A stretch of 64,000 nt of DNA from Gordionus sp. m RMFG-2023 (Eukaryota; Nematomorpha; Gordioida; Chordodea; Parachordodidae): contig NC_088778.1 of NCBI RefSeq assembly GCF_954871325.1, forward strand, positions 26,273,120 through 26,337,119, read 5' to 3'. Shown here one piece after another: positions 1-12,931 of this stretch. The translations under genes were made by a program, and so were the position numbers. A model generated the notes under the pieces. The model had not been told where the DNA came from. It made no database searches and saw nothing but the letters and a program-made list of their open reading frames with translations. Each line of letters starts with the position of its first letter. Position 1 is the stretch's first letter.

Positions 1-241
1 ATTATAAACCATTTTTTCCTTCTAATTAAAGAAATTTCAAGCTGGCCAACTGTATTGAATAACATTGAAACTATTTCTGTTTAGACCAAGTTCTATTTTT
101 AGATTTGAACTAGGACACCCCTATTCTGTTTTGTTTTAAGCGTGAACTTAAAATCTAAATAGCCTTTCTCTTAATTCTGTTTAGAGGAAGCTATATTAAT
201 GGTTAAACAGATTTCTGTTTAGAAATAAGACGAGTCTGGTA

Positions 242-490
242 CCAGTGCCGTAACTAGTCTTTACAATCTCAAAGGACTCAAATTTTACTTTTTTTAAATT
301 TCTGAATTTTGTTTTGCTATTTTTAAAACCTTCTTTTTTTAGTTAATAATTTCAAAAAATGACTTATTATTAGCTGACAATTTTAAACTCTTTTAAAGAT
401 ATTTTTAAAAATTATTCAAAATTTTTAGGAGACTCTTCAAATTCTTCAGAGGGCTTGAGCCCTTGTGCAGCACCCTACTCCCCAGCCAAG
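242..490. repeat. MITE-like repeat copy, GTAACTAG / GACGCAATTGG ends
   Basis: A copy opening CCAGTGCCGTAACTAG and closing near GTGACGCAATTGG. It has an AT-rich centre and a GGGCTTGAGCCCTTGTG block near the right end. The same GGGCT(C/T)GAGCCCTTGTG block recurs near 1186-1203, so at least two copies of this family lie here. It resembles a non-autonomous DNA transposon, but no clear target duplication was found. Confidence 0.35.
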
Positions 491-867
491 TGACGCAATT
501 GGTCTAGACACGCCCTAAACTTTTTATTTCTCGAAAATAAAGGAGGTATTTTTTAAAAATATACAAAATTCAGTTAGTAGAACCATATAATGTGTAAAAA
601 TAATAAAAAAAAAATTTTTAAATTGACTTTAGATGTACTCTAACTCTCTATCAAAACTTCTACAAGTCGGGTTCAGAACCCTTGAATCTACAAACTTTTA
701 AAACACTCATGTAGTGTTAAATAGATGACTACACTCATGATTATTCTATAAAATTAAGAATTGAAACTCTAAAGAAAAATAAGTTGTATTCATATAAGCA
801 TATTTTTTTAAAAACAATATATATTTAACCAATAGGAAATTTTTTTTTTAAAAAAAATTAAATTTAC

Positions 868-3800
868 TATTGATTTTGAACTTATGCGAGCACCCTTTTT
901 CCAATTTGAGATAAGGAGAATTGACCGGTACAGGAGGACTATTAACCAATCCGGTGTCTTCTCTAACTTTCACGTTACCGCTGGTGATTAATGACCAAGG
1001 AGAATTTTTACTCTGTTTAGAAGGTATCCAGCAACATCCTTTGAATCTTGATAGTTATTCATAATACATTATAGTTCACGAAAACTAAATCAGATTAATC
1101 TCAGGGTACTCAAAAAATTTTTTAAAATTATATTTGAAATTAACTTTTTTTTAGTGGTATAAAAAAAATTCAAATTTTTCAGGGGGGCTCGAGCCCTTGT
1201 GCCCCGCTCTCTAGTGCTGCTACTGAGTGGGATCCGATCTGACCGAGTTAACTGCTGAACGATTTTAAAAATCTTCTAATGAGATCAATCTTTCATTTAT
1301 TAAAAATAATATTCTTAGATATCAATACTAGAATTAAAAACAATTAATATGAAAAAATCATTCTCATGAACAGATTTAAAAATCAATCAATCGCGGCAGA
1401 TTGGATCCCACCATCAGCTTTAAATGTGACAAATAAAAAAAGAAATATTTATTTGCCCAATTATTTGTCACTAAAAAATCTAGTTGCCTATTAAATAGGC
1501 AAAAAAACAATGCCTATTATATCAAATTTGACATCCACATCGTATTAATCATCTTTTTTTTTGTATATAAAGGTATCGGGGCTATCAGCAGATGTCTAAA
1601 TGTAACTTGAGGTTCTAGTTAAATTTTTAATAAAATCCCAACTAGTTATTTTCTTAGAATATTGATCAAATTGCATTTTTTTAAAAATTGAAATATTTAT
1701 AATAAATTATCATACCCCAATTCAAAATATTGCGAATTTTTTGGAAACGTATAATTAAATTTTCCTTGTGAGGTTATCCATCCGTCAATCACACTTTCTT
1801 CCTTGCAATCGATTTCGAAAATGGTTCTCAAACCATTGCATCCGGCATTGCAAACTATGAAATCTCGAAAATTCCCGATTTCTCCGTCCTGAGTTATGAA
1901 TGGGGAGATTTTGCAAAAATCTTTCGGCACAGATTTTTTATCCCACGTTAAGCGGTATATAATTTCGATCTGTATATTAAATTTATGGAATTTAAAAAAA
2001 ATATATAATGTGTAATAGGGGAGATCAGGGTAGGTTGGTCTACTTTTCGTTCAAACCTAAATAAATTCTTTACTAAAATTAAATAAATAAAACATCATCC
2101 TAATCCACAAAGCCTAGGCTATATGAAATAGTTAATATATATTTTATAGAACGATTACTATTTTAGAAAATTTAATTTGGAAATTCTTTAAATTTCTGGT
2201 CTTATTATAACTTAAATTATAATTGGAGTGAAATGCGTTCCCCTGTACCCAACATGCCCCGCTCTCTCCTATAGTATATAGTAAAGTATAGTATAGTATA
2301 ATATAGTATAGTATAGTATAGTATGGTATAGTATGGTATAGTATAGTATATAGTATATAGTATAGTATAGTATAGTATAGTATAGTATAGTATAGTATAG
2401 TATAGTATAGTATAGTATAGTATAGTATAGTATAGTATAGTATAGTATAGTATAGTATAGTATAGTATAGTATAGTATAGTATAGTATAGTATAGTATAG
2501 TATAGTATAGTATAGTATAGTATATTAGTATAGTATATTAGTATAGTATATTAGTATAGTATATTAGTATAGTATAGTATTCTGTTCATTGGGAATTTGA
2601 ATTTTTGGGTTCAAACAGTTTATAAATTTAAATTATATAAATTTTTCTCTGTCGCTTATAAACGTATTTTTTTTGTTTATAATTTATTAAAATAAAACTT
2701 TAATTAAAATATAGTATGATCTAAATATGGTAAGTTTTTTTTAGAAATGAGGACAAATCCGTAAATCTCATATGGTTATTAGAAATCTATTATGGAGAAC
2801 AATTCATAAAATTTTTAAAAATTTGATCTTACCGGAAAATAACGATGGAAAGGTCATGACATGAACCTTTCATACGTATTGATCAAATAGAGAGGAAAAG
2901 AGAATCATTGTTTTTTCCGACAATGGGTTATTTTTTTCAACTTTAAATCCTTTTTTTTGATTGCATTATTTTTTAAAATGTAAATATCTAATTTTACCAG
3001 AATATATTCCTGCATGTTTGGAATGCCTATCTTATGAATTGTAGATAATTTTGCTGTTAAACTTTAAGTCATTTATAATATATTTAAAAAAAATCTATGA
3101 AAAAAAACTAGTATAAATTATATTAAGTTCAAAATTTATCTGAAATTCGTAGGGTAGGCATTCCAAACAGGCTGGAATACATTTTCGGTAAAACCAGATT
3201 TTTAAATTTAAAAAAAAATGCGCTCAAAAAAATTATAGTTTAAAAAAAAACAACACATTTCAGGTAAAAATACATTTGTCGCTAACATATATAATTATAA
3301 ACTTTATCACTTCAAAAAAAAATCGAGCCTAATTTTTCAAGCCCGGCCCGGCCCAAATTTATTTAAATATAGAAATTAATTTTTATAATTATTCAAAATA
3401 AACGATATATATTATATGGATAAAATCACATATTCTTATTTTACATAAAAAATTCAACATAAAATTGATAAATTTGGATATATTTTAAAAAATTTCTAAG
3501 GCCCGACCCGGCCCGAAGCACGTTGAGGCCGGGTCTACTTTTGCAGATCTCTATTTAGTATATCACAGCATATCTTTTATAATTTATCTTAAAATAAAAT
3601 TCCAAATGATTATGGGTTCAATAGAATTTTTTTTAGGAAAATAGTAGTGTTGTAAACGAACGCGTTCAAAATGAACGCGTTCGTGAACGAAGTTCGTTTT
3701 TTTGAAAAAAGGTGATGAACGGCGTTCCTTTTTTTTTGACGAACTTTGAACGTGAACGCGTTCCTTTTCTTTGATGAACGCGTTCAATTTTACGTTCGTT

Positions 3801-6800
3801 CAATTTTAAAAACACTTTTTATTTTTATTTATTTGAAAAATTAATATTAATCCGCATTTTTTAACAAAAAAGTCTTATATTTTTATTTATTTGAAAAATT
3901 AATATTTAATCCAATTTTTTATCAAAAAAGTCTTATATTTTTTAATCAGCTGTTTTTACTTTTTTTTTCCTTTTTCATATTGCAATTACCATAGTGCTAC
4001 TGCTAGAGAAGATAAGATTAAAGTTTATTAATTTGAATATTTTATATTTTAATTTAATAGATTAGCATTTGCATGGATATAAATATTTCATCATCAGATT
4101 CTGAAAATCAAAATTCAATATTAGATGAATTAGAATTACCATGGCCCAAATATCAAAAATATTTCACTGTTTTAAAATCAATTCCGAGATATCCTTTTTT
4201 TTGACGAGGAAGAAGAGGGCAGATTGGAGGATGATAACATAGCTCAATTTTTTGAAACAATGGAAAACATTAAATGTTTTTAATAAATTCCCACTTTTAA
4301 AAGAATTGTTTATCAAGTATAACACCGCAATCCCTTCATCTGCCCTTGTTGAGCGAGTTTTTATTATAGCTAAGCTGTATTAACTGACAAGCGTTCATGC
4401 CTATCAGATGAAAATTTTTAAAAGCAATTATTATTAAAAATTAATAAGAAATTTTTTTTATAAATTTATTTTTTTATCGCTCTATTATATTGTATTTATA
4501 ATTATATTATCAAAATAAAACTATTATTTTTTATCATGGCTAATATATTGTGTTGAAAAATTATAAGGCATTTATTTATATTAAATTAAATTTAAAAAAA
4601 AATTTATCATAAAATTTTGAACGTATGAACGCGTTCATGAACTTGAACGCGTTCCTTTTTTTGAATTTGAACGTGAACGTGAACGCGTTCGATTTTTGTC
4701 AATGAACGTTGAACGCGAACGCGTTCGATTTTTTTAAAAATGTTTACAGCACTAGAAAATAGTGAGAAAATTGTTTTAAAAAAAAATTTATCATAAAATT
4801 TTGAACGTATGAACGCGTTCATGAACTTGAACGCGTTCCTTTTTTTGAATTTGAACGTGAACGTGAACGCGTTCGATTTTTGTCAATGAACGTTGAACGC
4901 GAACGCGTTCGATTTTTTTAAAAATGTTTACAGCACTAGAAAATAGTGAGAAAATTGTTTTAAAAAAAAATGCTTATCTTTTTACATTATTCTAATAAGT
5001 TTGCTCGCGAAAAGGTCTGGAACTGGTTTTTAGTGGTTCATACCGGACAGAGATATAAATGTGAACAGCAATAAGCCACATTTACTCGGAAAATAAAATC
5101 TTTAAAGAATTTTTAAAATGAAAATTTTTTTGAGAATGCGCAAGCAGGATTTTGATCATTTTACCTTAAAATTTGAAAAATATTTTTTGTAATTTTTATG
5201 GATAAAAAATCTTTCAAGAAAAATATGATCCTTTTTAAAAATTTTTATATTTTGTTCAAAAAATCTGAAGATTTTATCTCAAACTCTGTATTTTGCAACT
5301 ATATTTAATATTTTACAAAGATTTTGAAGAAATTTTATTTGATATATTTTTTCTTCTTCTTTTGAAGTTTATAAAAAGAAATATTTCAAATAAATGACAA
5401 AACGAAAGAAGAAGATAAAGGAGCATAATTATTATTCCTGGGTAATTTTTTGTGACACACAAACAATGCCCAATATCAATATATTTTATTTTATTTTTAA
5501 TAATAATAATATTTAATAAAAACAGCTATATACCGGTCAATATTTTATATATCCAGAAATGACGAACTTTGATACGAACAGGAAAATAACTTTTCCTTTA
5601 AGGATTTTTTTTTCTTCTATTTTTTGAAATTCAAAGGTAAAGAATTTATAAATATATAATTATACTAATAAAAGATAAGAAGTCATTTTGGAAAATATAT
5701 ATAAAATTTTTAATAGATTTATTATTATATCAAAATTTACTTTTCTTTTTATATGTAAAAAATTTTTTATACATGGGTTACTTATTTTAGTTTGTCCACT
5801 TGATTTATTGTGATTTTTCTTTACTAGCTTATGTAATCTCATATTCGTTTTATTAAATAGCAAAAACAAGTCATCCTTTTATAATTTTTTTTGTCAATAT
5901 TATAATCGGATATTAACAAAACTTCTAACATTTTTAAAAAAATCGCAGTCGAAAGTCTAACTTAACTACTAATAATGAGAATAAAAAAAATAATAAATAG
6001 ATTTTATATTATAGATATCGTATTATGTAATATCTGCACAATTAATTAATGTAATACTCAACAATAGGATACAAAATATTATTGAGTTTAAATCGTGAGA
6101 GTAATGAAATTTGTTTTTGTCCCTTATTAAATGAACCGTTGATGCTGAATGAGATCATATAGAAACATTCGATTACCCCCCCCCCCCCCCCACATCTTCT
6201 TTTCAAGTATACATAATCATGGTTTTAAATAAATATCTTGTCATTTTATAATGACAAAATTGGACTTCACTTATAAAAAAATAACCTTTAAAATATTAAA
6301 TAAAACAAATGACGAAAAACGATGTATAACGTCGTATCGGAGATATGGAATTCATTTTGAAATAATATATTGAGAGCCATTTTTGAATGTGAAAAAAAAA
6401 TTCGATTTAACTTGAAATGGTATCAACGTGTGCCTCGGATGAAAGAAAGGTTTCTAGTAAAAATTGTCTAAATTATAGAGGATAGGTAAGTATAGACATG
6501 CTGAAATACATTTCAGGTCAAATCAGATTTTTGAAAAATCGCTCTCAAATGAATTATTCAAGATTGAGATATTCAGGATCCCCGGGGATTTCTTATCCCA
6601 AATACATATAAACATTTAAAAAAGATATTATGAGGTTTTTTTATTTCCTTGGATTTTTAATTTTCTTTCTAACTAATAAAAAATTTATAATTAAAATCTA
6701 ATGGAAATTCAAAATTATATTATTTCATAAAAGGTCTAAAAATTTCGAGAGAAAAATAAAAGAATTGAGATCTAATAAACTCCAAAAATTAAAAATTTTT

Positions 6801-9800
6801 TTAAAAAAAAGAAAGAATTGGCTGCATTGAGCCTTCGATTAATTAAAAAAAGTGGCCATCATATTTCTAAACATTGATGTTCTTGGTGAAAGTGAAAAAA
6901 ATATCCTTTGGCGTGGCCAAAGTGTACGGTGATAAAGATCCTCGCTACCAAAAGTTAACTAATGTGGGTATGACTACTGGAAAATAAAGAAAAAATGTTA
7001 TCTGATGCTAAATTTTGTTGTTTTAGTTTTAATTTTAGTCACGAGGCGAATCCGTTCTATGTTTAAAGGAAGAAAAAAAAATCACTTACGGGATAAGCAT
7101 GAGAGTTGAACCATCTGGTCTTTTGAAAAACTCAACCATACGGTTTAGATCATATTATTTTTGGCTCACTGAAATTTTTTTTTTTAGTGGAGTGGAAAAT
7201 TCCTAATTTCCTTCAAAGCGATAAAATCGTAACAGGCAGATTACGTATATCACTGGGGTAGCCAGGATTTTGATATGGGGGAGAAGGAAGCACTATTAAA
7301 TAAATTTTTCTCATAAATGTTGTTGAAGATTTTTTGGCGATATTAGATTTTTATAAAAATAATTTTGGGTTTTCACTTTTTTTTTGTAAATGTTTTTTTT
7401 CTAAAAAATATGAATTATAGTCGTTATTTTAAAAAGTTATTAATTTTTACTAATTTTTCTTTCAAATTTCTTCTATATGATATAGAAAATAATAATTGGG
7501 GGGGGGGGTGTGATGGGAGGAAATCACGGGAACAGGCAAATTTGCGATAATTGGTTATGCCCCTGACAAATATTCTAAATAGTATTATAGCTGTGAGGTA
7601 ATCAGCTAAAAATTTTCTAGCGATTAATTTTGGATCGCTTGAGAAATCTGGCTTACTTAAAATTCGGCCCTAAGGATAAGTTCAAATTTGAAATTAGAAT
7701 TTTTAAATTTTAAGTGCAATGTTTTATATTAATAAAAAAAATTTTTAACGATATCTTGTTATATTAATATTATAATATAATTGTGATTATAAATAATCAT
7801 TTCATAATTAAATAATTTAATAATCTTAACCGAAAAGAGTTTTTGAATATATTTAAAAATATAATTAGTATGATAATAAAATAAGGTGAAAATAAAACCA
7901 TTAAAATGGTGTATATACTTAGAATTAGAATATTTATTCCGATAGATAATTTATAAGAGAAAGAAAAAACTGTTTTTTTTACAACGAAGTTAACGACCTT
8001 TTCTTCATTCCTAGGCTCGATTTTAACTAGTTCTAATTTAAGATTTTAGCTAATATATAATTTTATAAGTCTCGAGATTGCGCTAATAGATCCCCAAACC
8101 TTTTCGCCATCTGCTTGAAAAATGTGCAGGCCTGCCTAATATATTTTTGGCTAAAATTTTGAGTAAGCCATTTTTAAAAATCGAACCATTTAACAATAGT
8201 AATTCTTAGTGCACTTACTATTTAGCCGAGACTTGCAGAGGTACCGTTTGTATGGCCCGGCCTGGATTTTCTTAATGTTTTTTCAGCCCAGAGTTTTTTT
8301 AAAAATGTATCACATTTATTTTTAATTTTTATAGCTAATAATGGCGATTTAAAATATTCCGTTTTAAAATATACGGCCCGGTTATTTAAAAATTATTTTA
8401 GGCCCGACCTGGGTTTATATAAAAAAAGTTAAAATAAAGCCCGGCCCGGGATTTAGTATACTATATTTATAAACTCAATGAAATAGAGAACACGTATTTA
8501 GGTTCTTGGTTTGTTTTAAGAATTGGTGAAATAAAATGTTCAATCGTTATTTAAAAAAATTGTCTATCTTACTTGTATAAATAAAATAATTGTCTCTGCC
8601 CAAAGTAATTAATTACCTCATAGATTTCCACCTATTAGGTGGAGTAAACAAATTATTAGATCGGTGATATGAAGACAATTTTCCAATAAGCTATTGTTTT
8701 TAAAAATTTGATTTGTTAGAGATATATATTTATCTATATTATAAAATCGGTGGGGGGGGGATGCTAGTCTGGCTCAAGTCTTAAGTTCTTTTTAATCGCT
8801 GGACTTAAAAAAACCATAGATCTAATAATGGCTAATTGAAAATAAGTTACCAGTCTTTTTTAAGGCTGTATATATAAATAGAGGATTATTGTTGTTAAAC
8901 GGCTCATTTTGAGTCGATTTTTAAAAACGTCTAACTTGATATTTTATTAGGAAAAATTTTATGCAGGTCTTAAGATTTTGCTCATAGGTGGCACAAAGGT
9001 TTGAATATCTATTAACGAAATCTCGAGCTTAGACAATATTTTTCCGGGCTAAAATATTGAGTTAGCCGTTTTAAAAAATCGGCTTAAATCGAGCCTTTTA
9101 ACAACACAAATCTAAAGTCTAACCACTACTTTCATTGAAAGATATTATTAAATTTAATGTCACTAAATTATAGTAATAATTTAAAATTTTTTGGTCATAT
9201 TATTTTGATATTGCAATCATATTCTTATATTCTATATCTATATTAGACAATAACATTAAGTATTAATCCATTGGAAAAGGTAAGAATTTTTTTCTTATCA
9301 GTATCAATATAATATTAATAAAGAAAATTGTTGTGATGTGAATATCCATACCATAAATATTTAGTTATTCTTTACATATTTAACATGAATAAATAGTTTA
9401 AAAAAATAAATATTGTATTATACCATCAAAGGAAATTTAATATACTTTTTTTTTGTCAAATTGGAACAACAATAAAATGATAAAATTTAATATAATATTT
9501 ATATTAGAATAAACATTTGTCCTGAAGACCCAGGAAAAGTTTAAATAAATCGGACAAAAATATACCTTTTAATACCTTTTCTTTATACAGAGGATTGTAC
9601 CGGTGATATCTCTTTCAATCACAATATAAATGCCGCTAAAGTTCAAATATTTTTTTTAAATGCAACAATAATATCATTTATATACCATAAAAAGTAAATT
9701 TTTTTTCAAAAAATATGGTAATAATTTTTTAATTTGTATCTATATTTATCATAATGTCCATTCCATGAAATGATAAACTTATTTTAAGTATTTTAAACTT

Positions 9801-12800
9801 TAAATAATGTGGTGGACTCGTAGCATGTTCTTGGAGGTTTAGCATGATTCATATATCCTGACGTGATGGACTCGCTTTACCAATCAAACAGTGGCGTAAC
9901 CAGAATTTACTAAAAGGGAATGGGGGTCAATTTTTTTTATTAGCTTGGAATTATAATTACGAGAACTAGCGATTTTTCGAAGTGGAGGGAACGCCCCACT
10001 TCCTGACTCTATGTTAAACAATGTATAGAAAAGTTATTAATAAATTTAAAAAATCTCTAAAATTAGTATAACGATTTTAGATGGAAAGAAGAATGTAGCA
10101 GCACTAAAGCAATTATATTTTTCAAAAAAATAATTAAACAAAAAAATTATACTATTTATTTTTAAGAAAATAAACTTTTTATCGTATTTTTTAAAAAATT
10201 CCAGATGCGATGTTTGAAATGGAAAACCGATTGAAAATACATAATTTTCTTTACCCTCAAGCGCTGAGGTTGAGCGATTGTTTAGTAAAGTAACACCAAC
10301 CCTAAGTACGCTTTCACACTTAAGAAAAGAAAAGGACAGGCATTAACCATATACGAATTACAGGGTCTTTGGGAAGCACGCTATCACTATATAAACGAAC
10401 TTCGATATAATTCGAAAGGTTCATAGGCGTATCCAGGATTTCCATATAAGGGGTGGGTAAATTTTATTGTAGTTCTTTGGTCTACTTATTATAGGTTTTA
10501 ACTTATAAATTTGCGATAGTAGGGGGGGGGGTCCACCCCCTCCCTCTTCCTTAGTCACGCGCCTGGGAAGACTCATTTGGGATGTGGGGGACATATTTTG
10601 AATCTCAAAAAATTTAAGCAAATCGCAAAGCTTATAATTAACTTCAAAATATATTTTTATGCTCAAAAAAAAAATACAAAATTAAAAGCATTTAAATTGA
10701 CAATATAGCTTTAACAAATTTTTTTAATTTTGTCCTTCCAGAATGAAAAAAAAAATATCCCCCTATTATTATTGGTAAGAACTTTTTAATTTAAAAAAAA
10801 CCAAACAAACTCCAATTAAGAAAAAGGGTGAATTTTAAAATTTCTTCATTTTTTTTGGTATAACCTTGACCTTACAAATTGTATCTAATAGCAACCAATT
10901 AGTTTCTCTTATACCTATTTTTAACACTGGTATAATTTTTATTATTTAGTTTTCTATTTGCGCATACACCCTGACGCCACAAATCACGAAAAAAAAAATT
11001 GGAAAATAATAATGAATAAAACAAAGAAAAATTGAATTATATAAAAAAACACTTATTCTTCCAAAAATTTACCTTTAAAAATCATGTTTCTGTGTTTTCT
11101 TTTAAAAAAACAAAATGTCATGTTTATATTTTATAAGAGTGAAGTTTAACCCTATTCACACTGAGTCAAGGTTGTGCAAGAAATAAGGTTCAAAAATTTA
11201 TTCGCGATAAAATAAATTTGTTGACGAAAAAAAAAATGAAATAAGATAATTTTTATTATTTTTTTAAAAAAAAACGAGAATGACAAAATGACAAATGATT
11301 TTTAATTGGTTGAGGGTATTTTACTTTTTTTTTAAATGACCAATTAGATATAATAAGGTGTGTGTTTTAAAATTCTAATTATTGGGAAATTATATTTGAA
11401 TAAAAATAAATATATATACTATAATATCATGTAGATTTGTTGTCTATTGTGGTTTAAACAAAATATAAAAATAAGTTATATAAATATTATATTTAAACAT
11501 AGTTGCTTCTTTTAATTTTATGGGCGGAGTGGAGAGGGAAGGGGTGGAGATACTTTTAAATTAGTTTTACTTATCTTTGGTCAACTACAGTTTCCTAAAA
11601 TAATTCATCTCATTCGTTAAGTTTAGCGTTAAACTTAACGATTTAAGTCATTTTTATTAGGGCTAAAAGCTTGGCTAAGGTGTATTAGATTTGGCCAAAT
11701 ATAATTCATTTAGCAACGCTTAAACTCCTCCCTTTGATTTATTTTAAAGAACCTTTTGGTATTTATATACAATTTTGGTGTTGAAAATGATTTCAGAAAA
11801 TTGGAGCATGTACTCATAGACGTATCCAGGATTTTTTTTATACAGGAGGAAATACTATTTGACGGGGTTTTCCGCCGTAAATTTTATTGGAGGTCTTTAT
11901 TTTTTCTAAAAATTTTGAATTATAGTCGTTATTTTAAAAGGTTATTAATTTTTCTTTCAAATTCTTCTTTATAGTGATATAGTAGTGCATACATTTTTTG
12001 AGGAGAGAAGGGTGGGTGGAGGATGTGTAGGAGAAAATTTTTAATTAGCTTAAAATTATATTTATGTGAAGAGATAAATTTGCAATAGGGTGGGGGGTCT
12101 AGTTACTCGCTTGAATGTACCGTTAATAAAATCTTTATTATATCACGTGATAATTTAACAAAATCGTTTTTAGATATATAAATTAATTTGTACATCTTTT
12201 GTATGATTGACTTAAAATTGGAGTCTTGAAAAAATGTTAGTAAACTAAATAAAGGGATATTGAGTACAAAAGAATATTCAATATTATTCTCAGCAGTTGT
12301 TAGGTATATACTCTTAATAGGGCTCGTATCACCTGAAAATGTTCCAGATATGGGACAAAGTTGCGCTAAATTCTTCAGCGATATATGTATATGGAAAGAG
12401 TTTGAAGATAAGTTATAAACTGATGTATAAGATGCGGTAAAAAAAATGGAAATAAACAAAGAAAATTGGTTAAAGGGCAAAGTAACTATCAAAGGGGCAG
12501 AAGCTTAATGATATAATTAAACTATCGAAAAGAAATAGGTTAAATATTTTTAGTGCTAGCGTGAGTTGACGGGTAGCGAATAAAAAAAATTAGAAGGTGT
12601 TAGAACTTTTAGATATCATTCTCATTTTTCCCTTCTCTTACTCAATATTCTAAAACAATTTCTAAAATAATTTAGTACTTAGAACCAAATTTTAGATTTC
12701 GAACCAATGACAAAATTCATAATTCGATTGAATATCTAAAATTAAATTTAAAAAAAATGCTTGCAAAAAGAAAATAAACTAAAGAAAAATAAAAAACAGG

Positions 12801-12888
12801 GGAAAAATATTGAATAATGTAGCGGTTATTATTCGAGAAACAATTTTTACATTATTCGTTCTTCACTTAAAGAGAGAGAGAAAGAAAG

Positions 12889-12931
<43 letters not shown>

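Noticed and set aside
3584-4822. Frames rich in ERVHV / ERVQV repeats
   Set aside because: They are translations of the GAACGCGTTC palindrome arrays of the hAT element.
7365-7550. 61-codon plus frame
   Set aside because: Lies wholly inside a non-coding MITE.
10421-10666. 81-codon minus frame
   Set aside because: It crosses a G-run MITE and its Gly/Pro stretch is the G run; no independent support.
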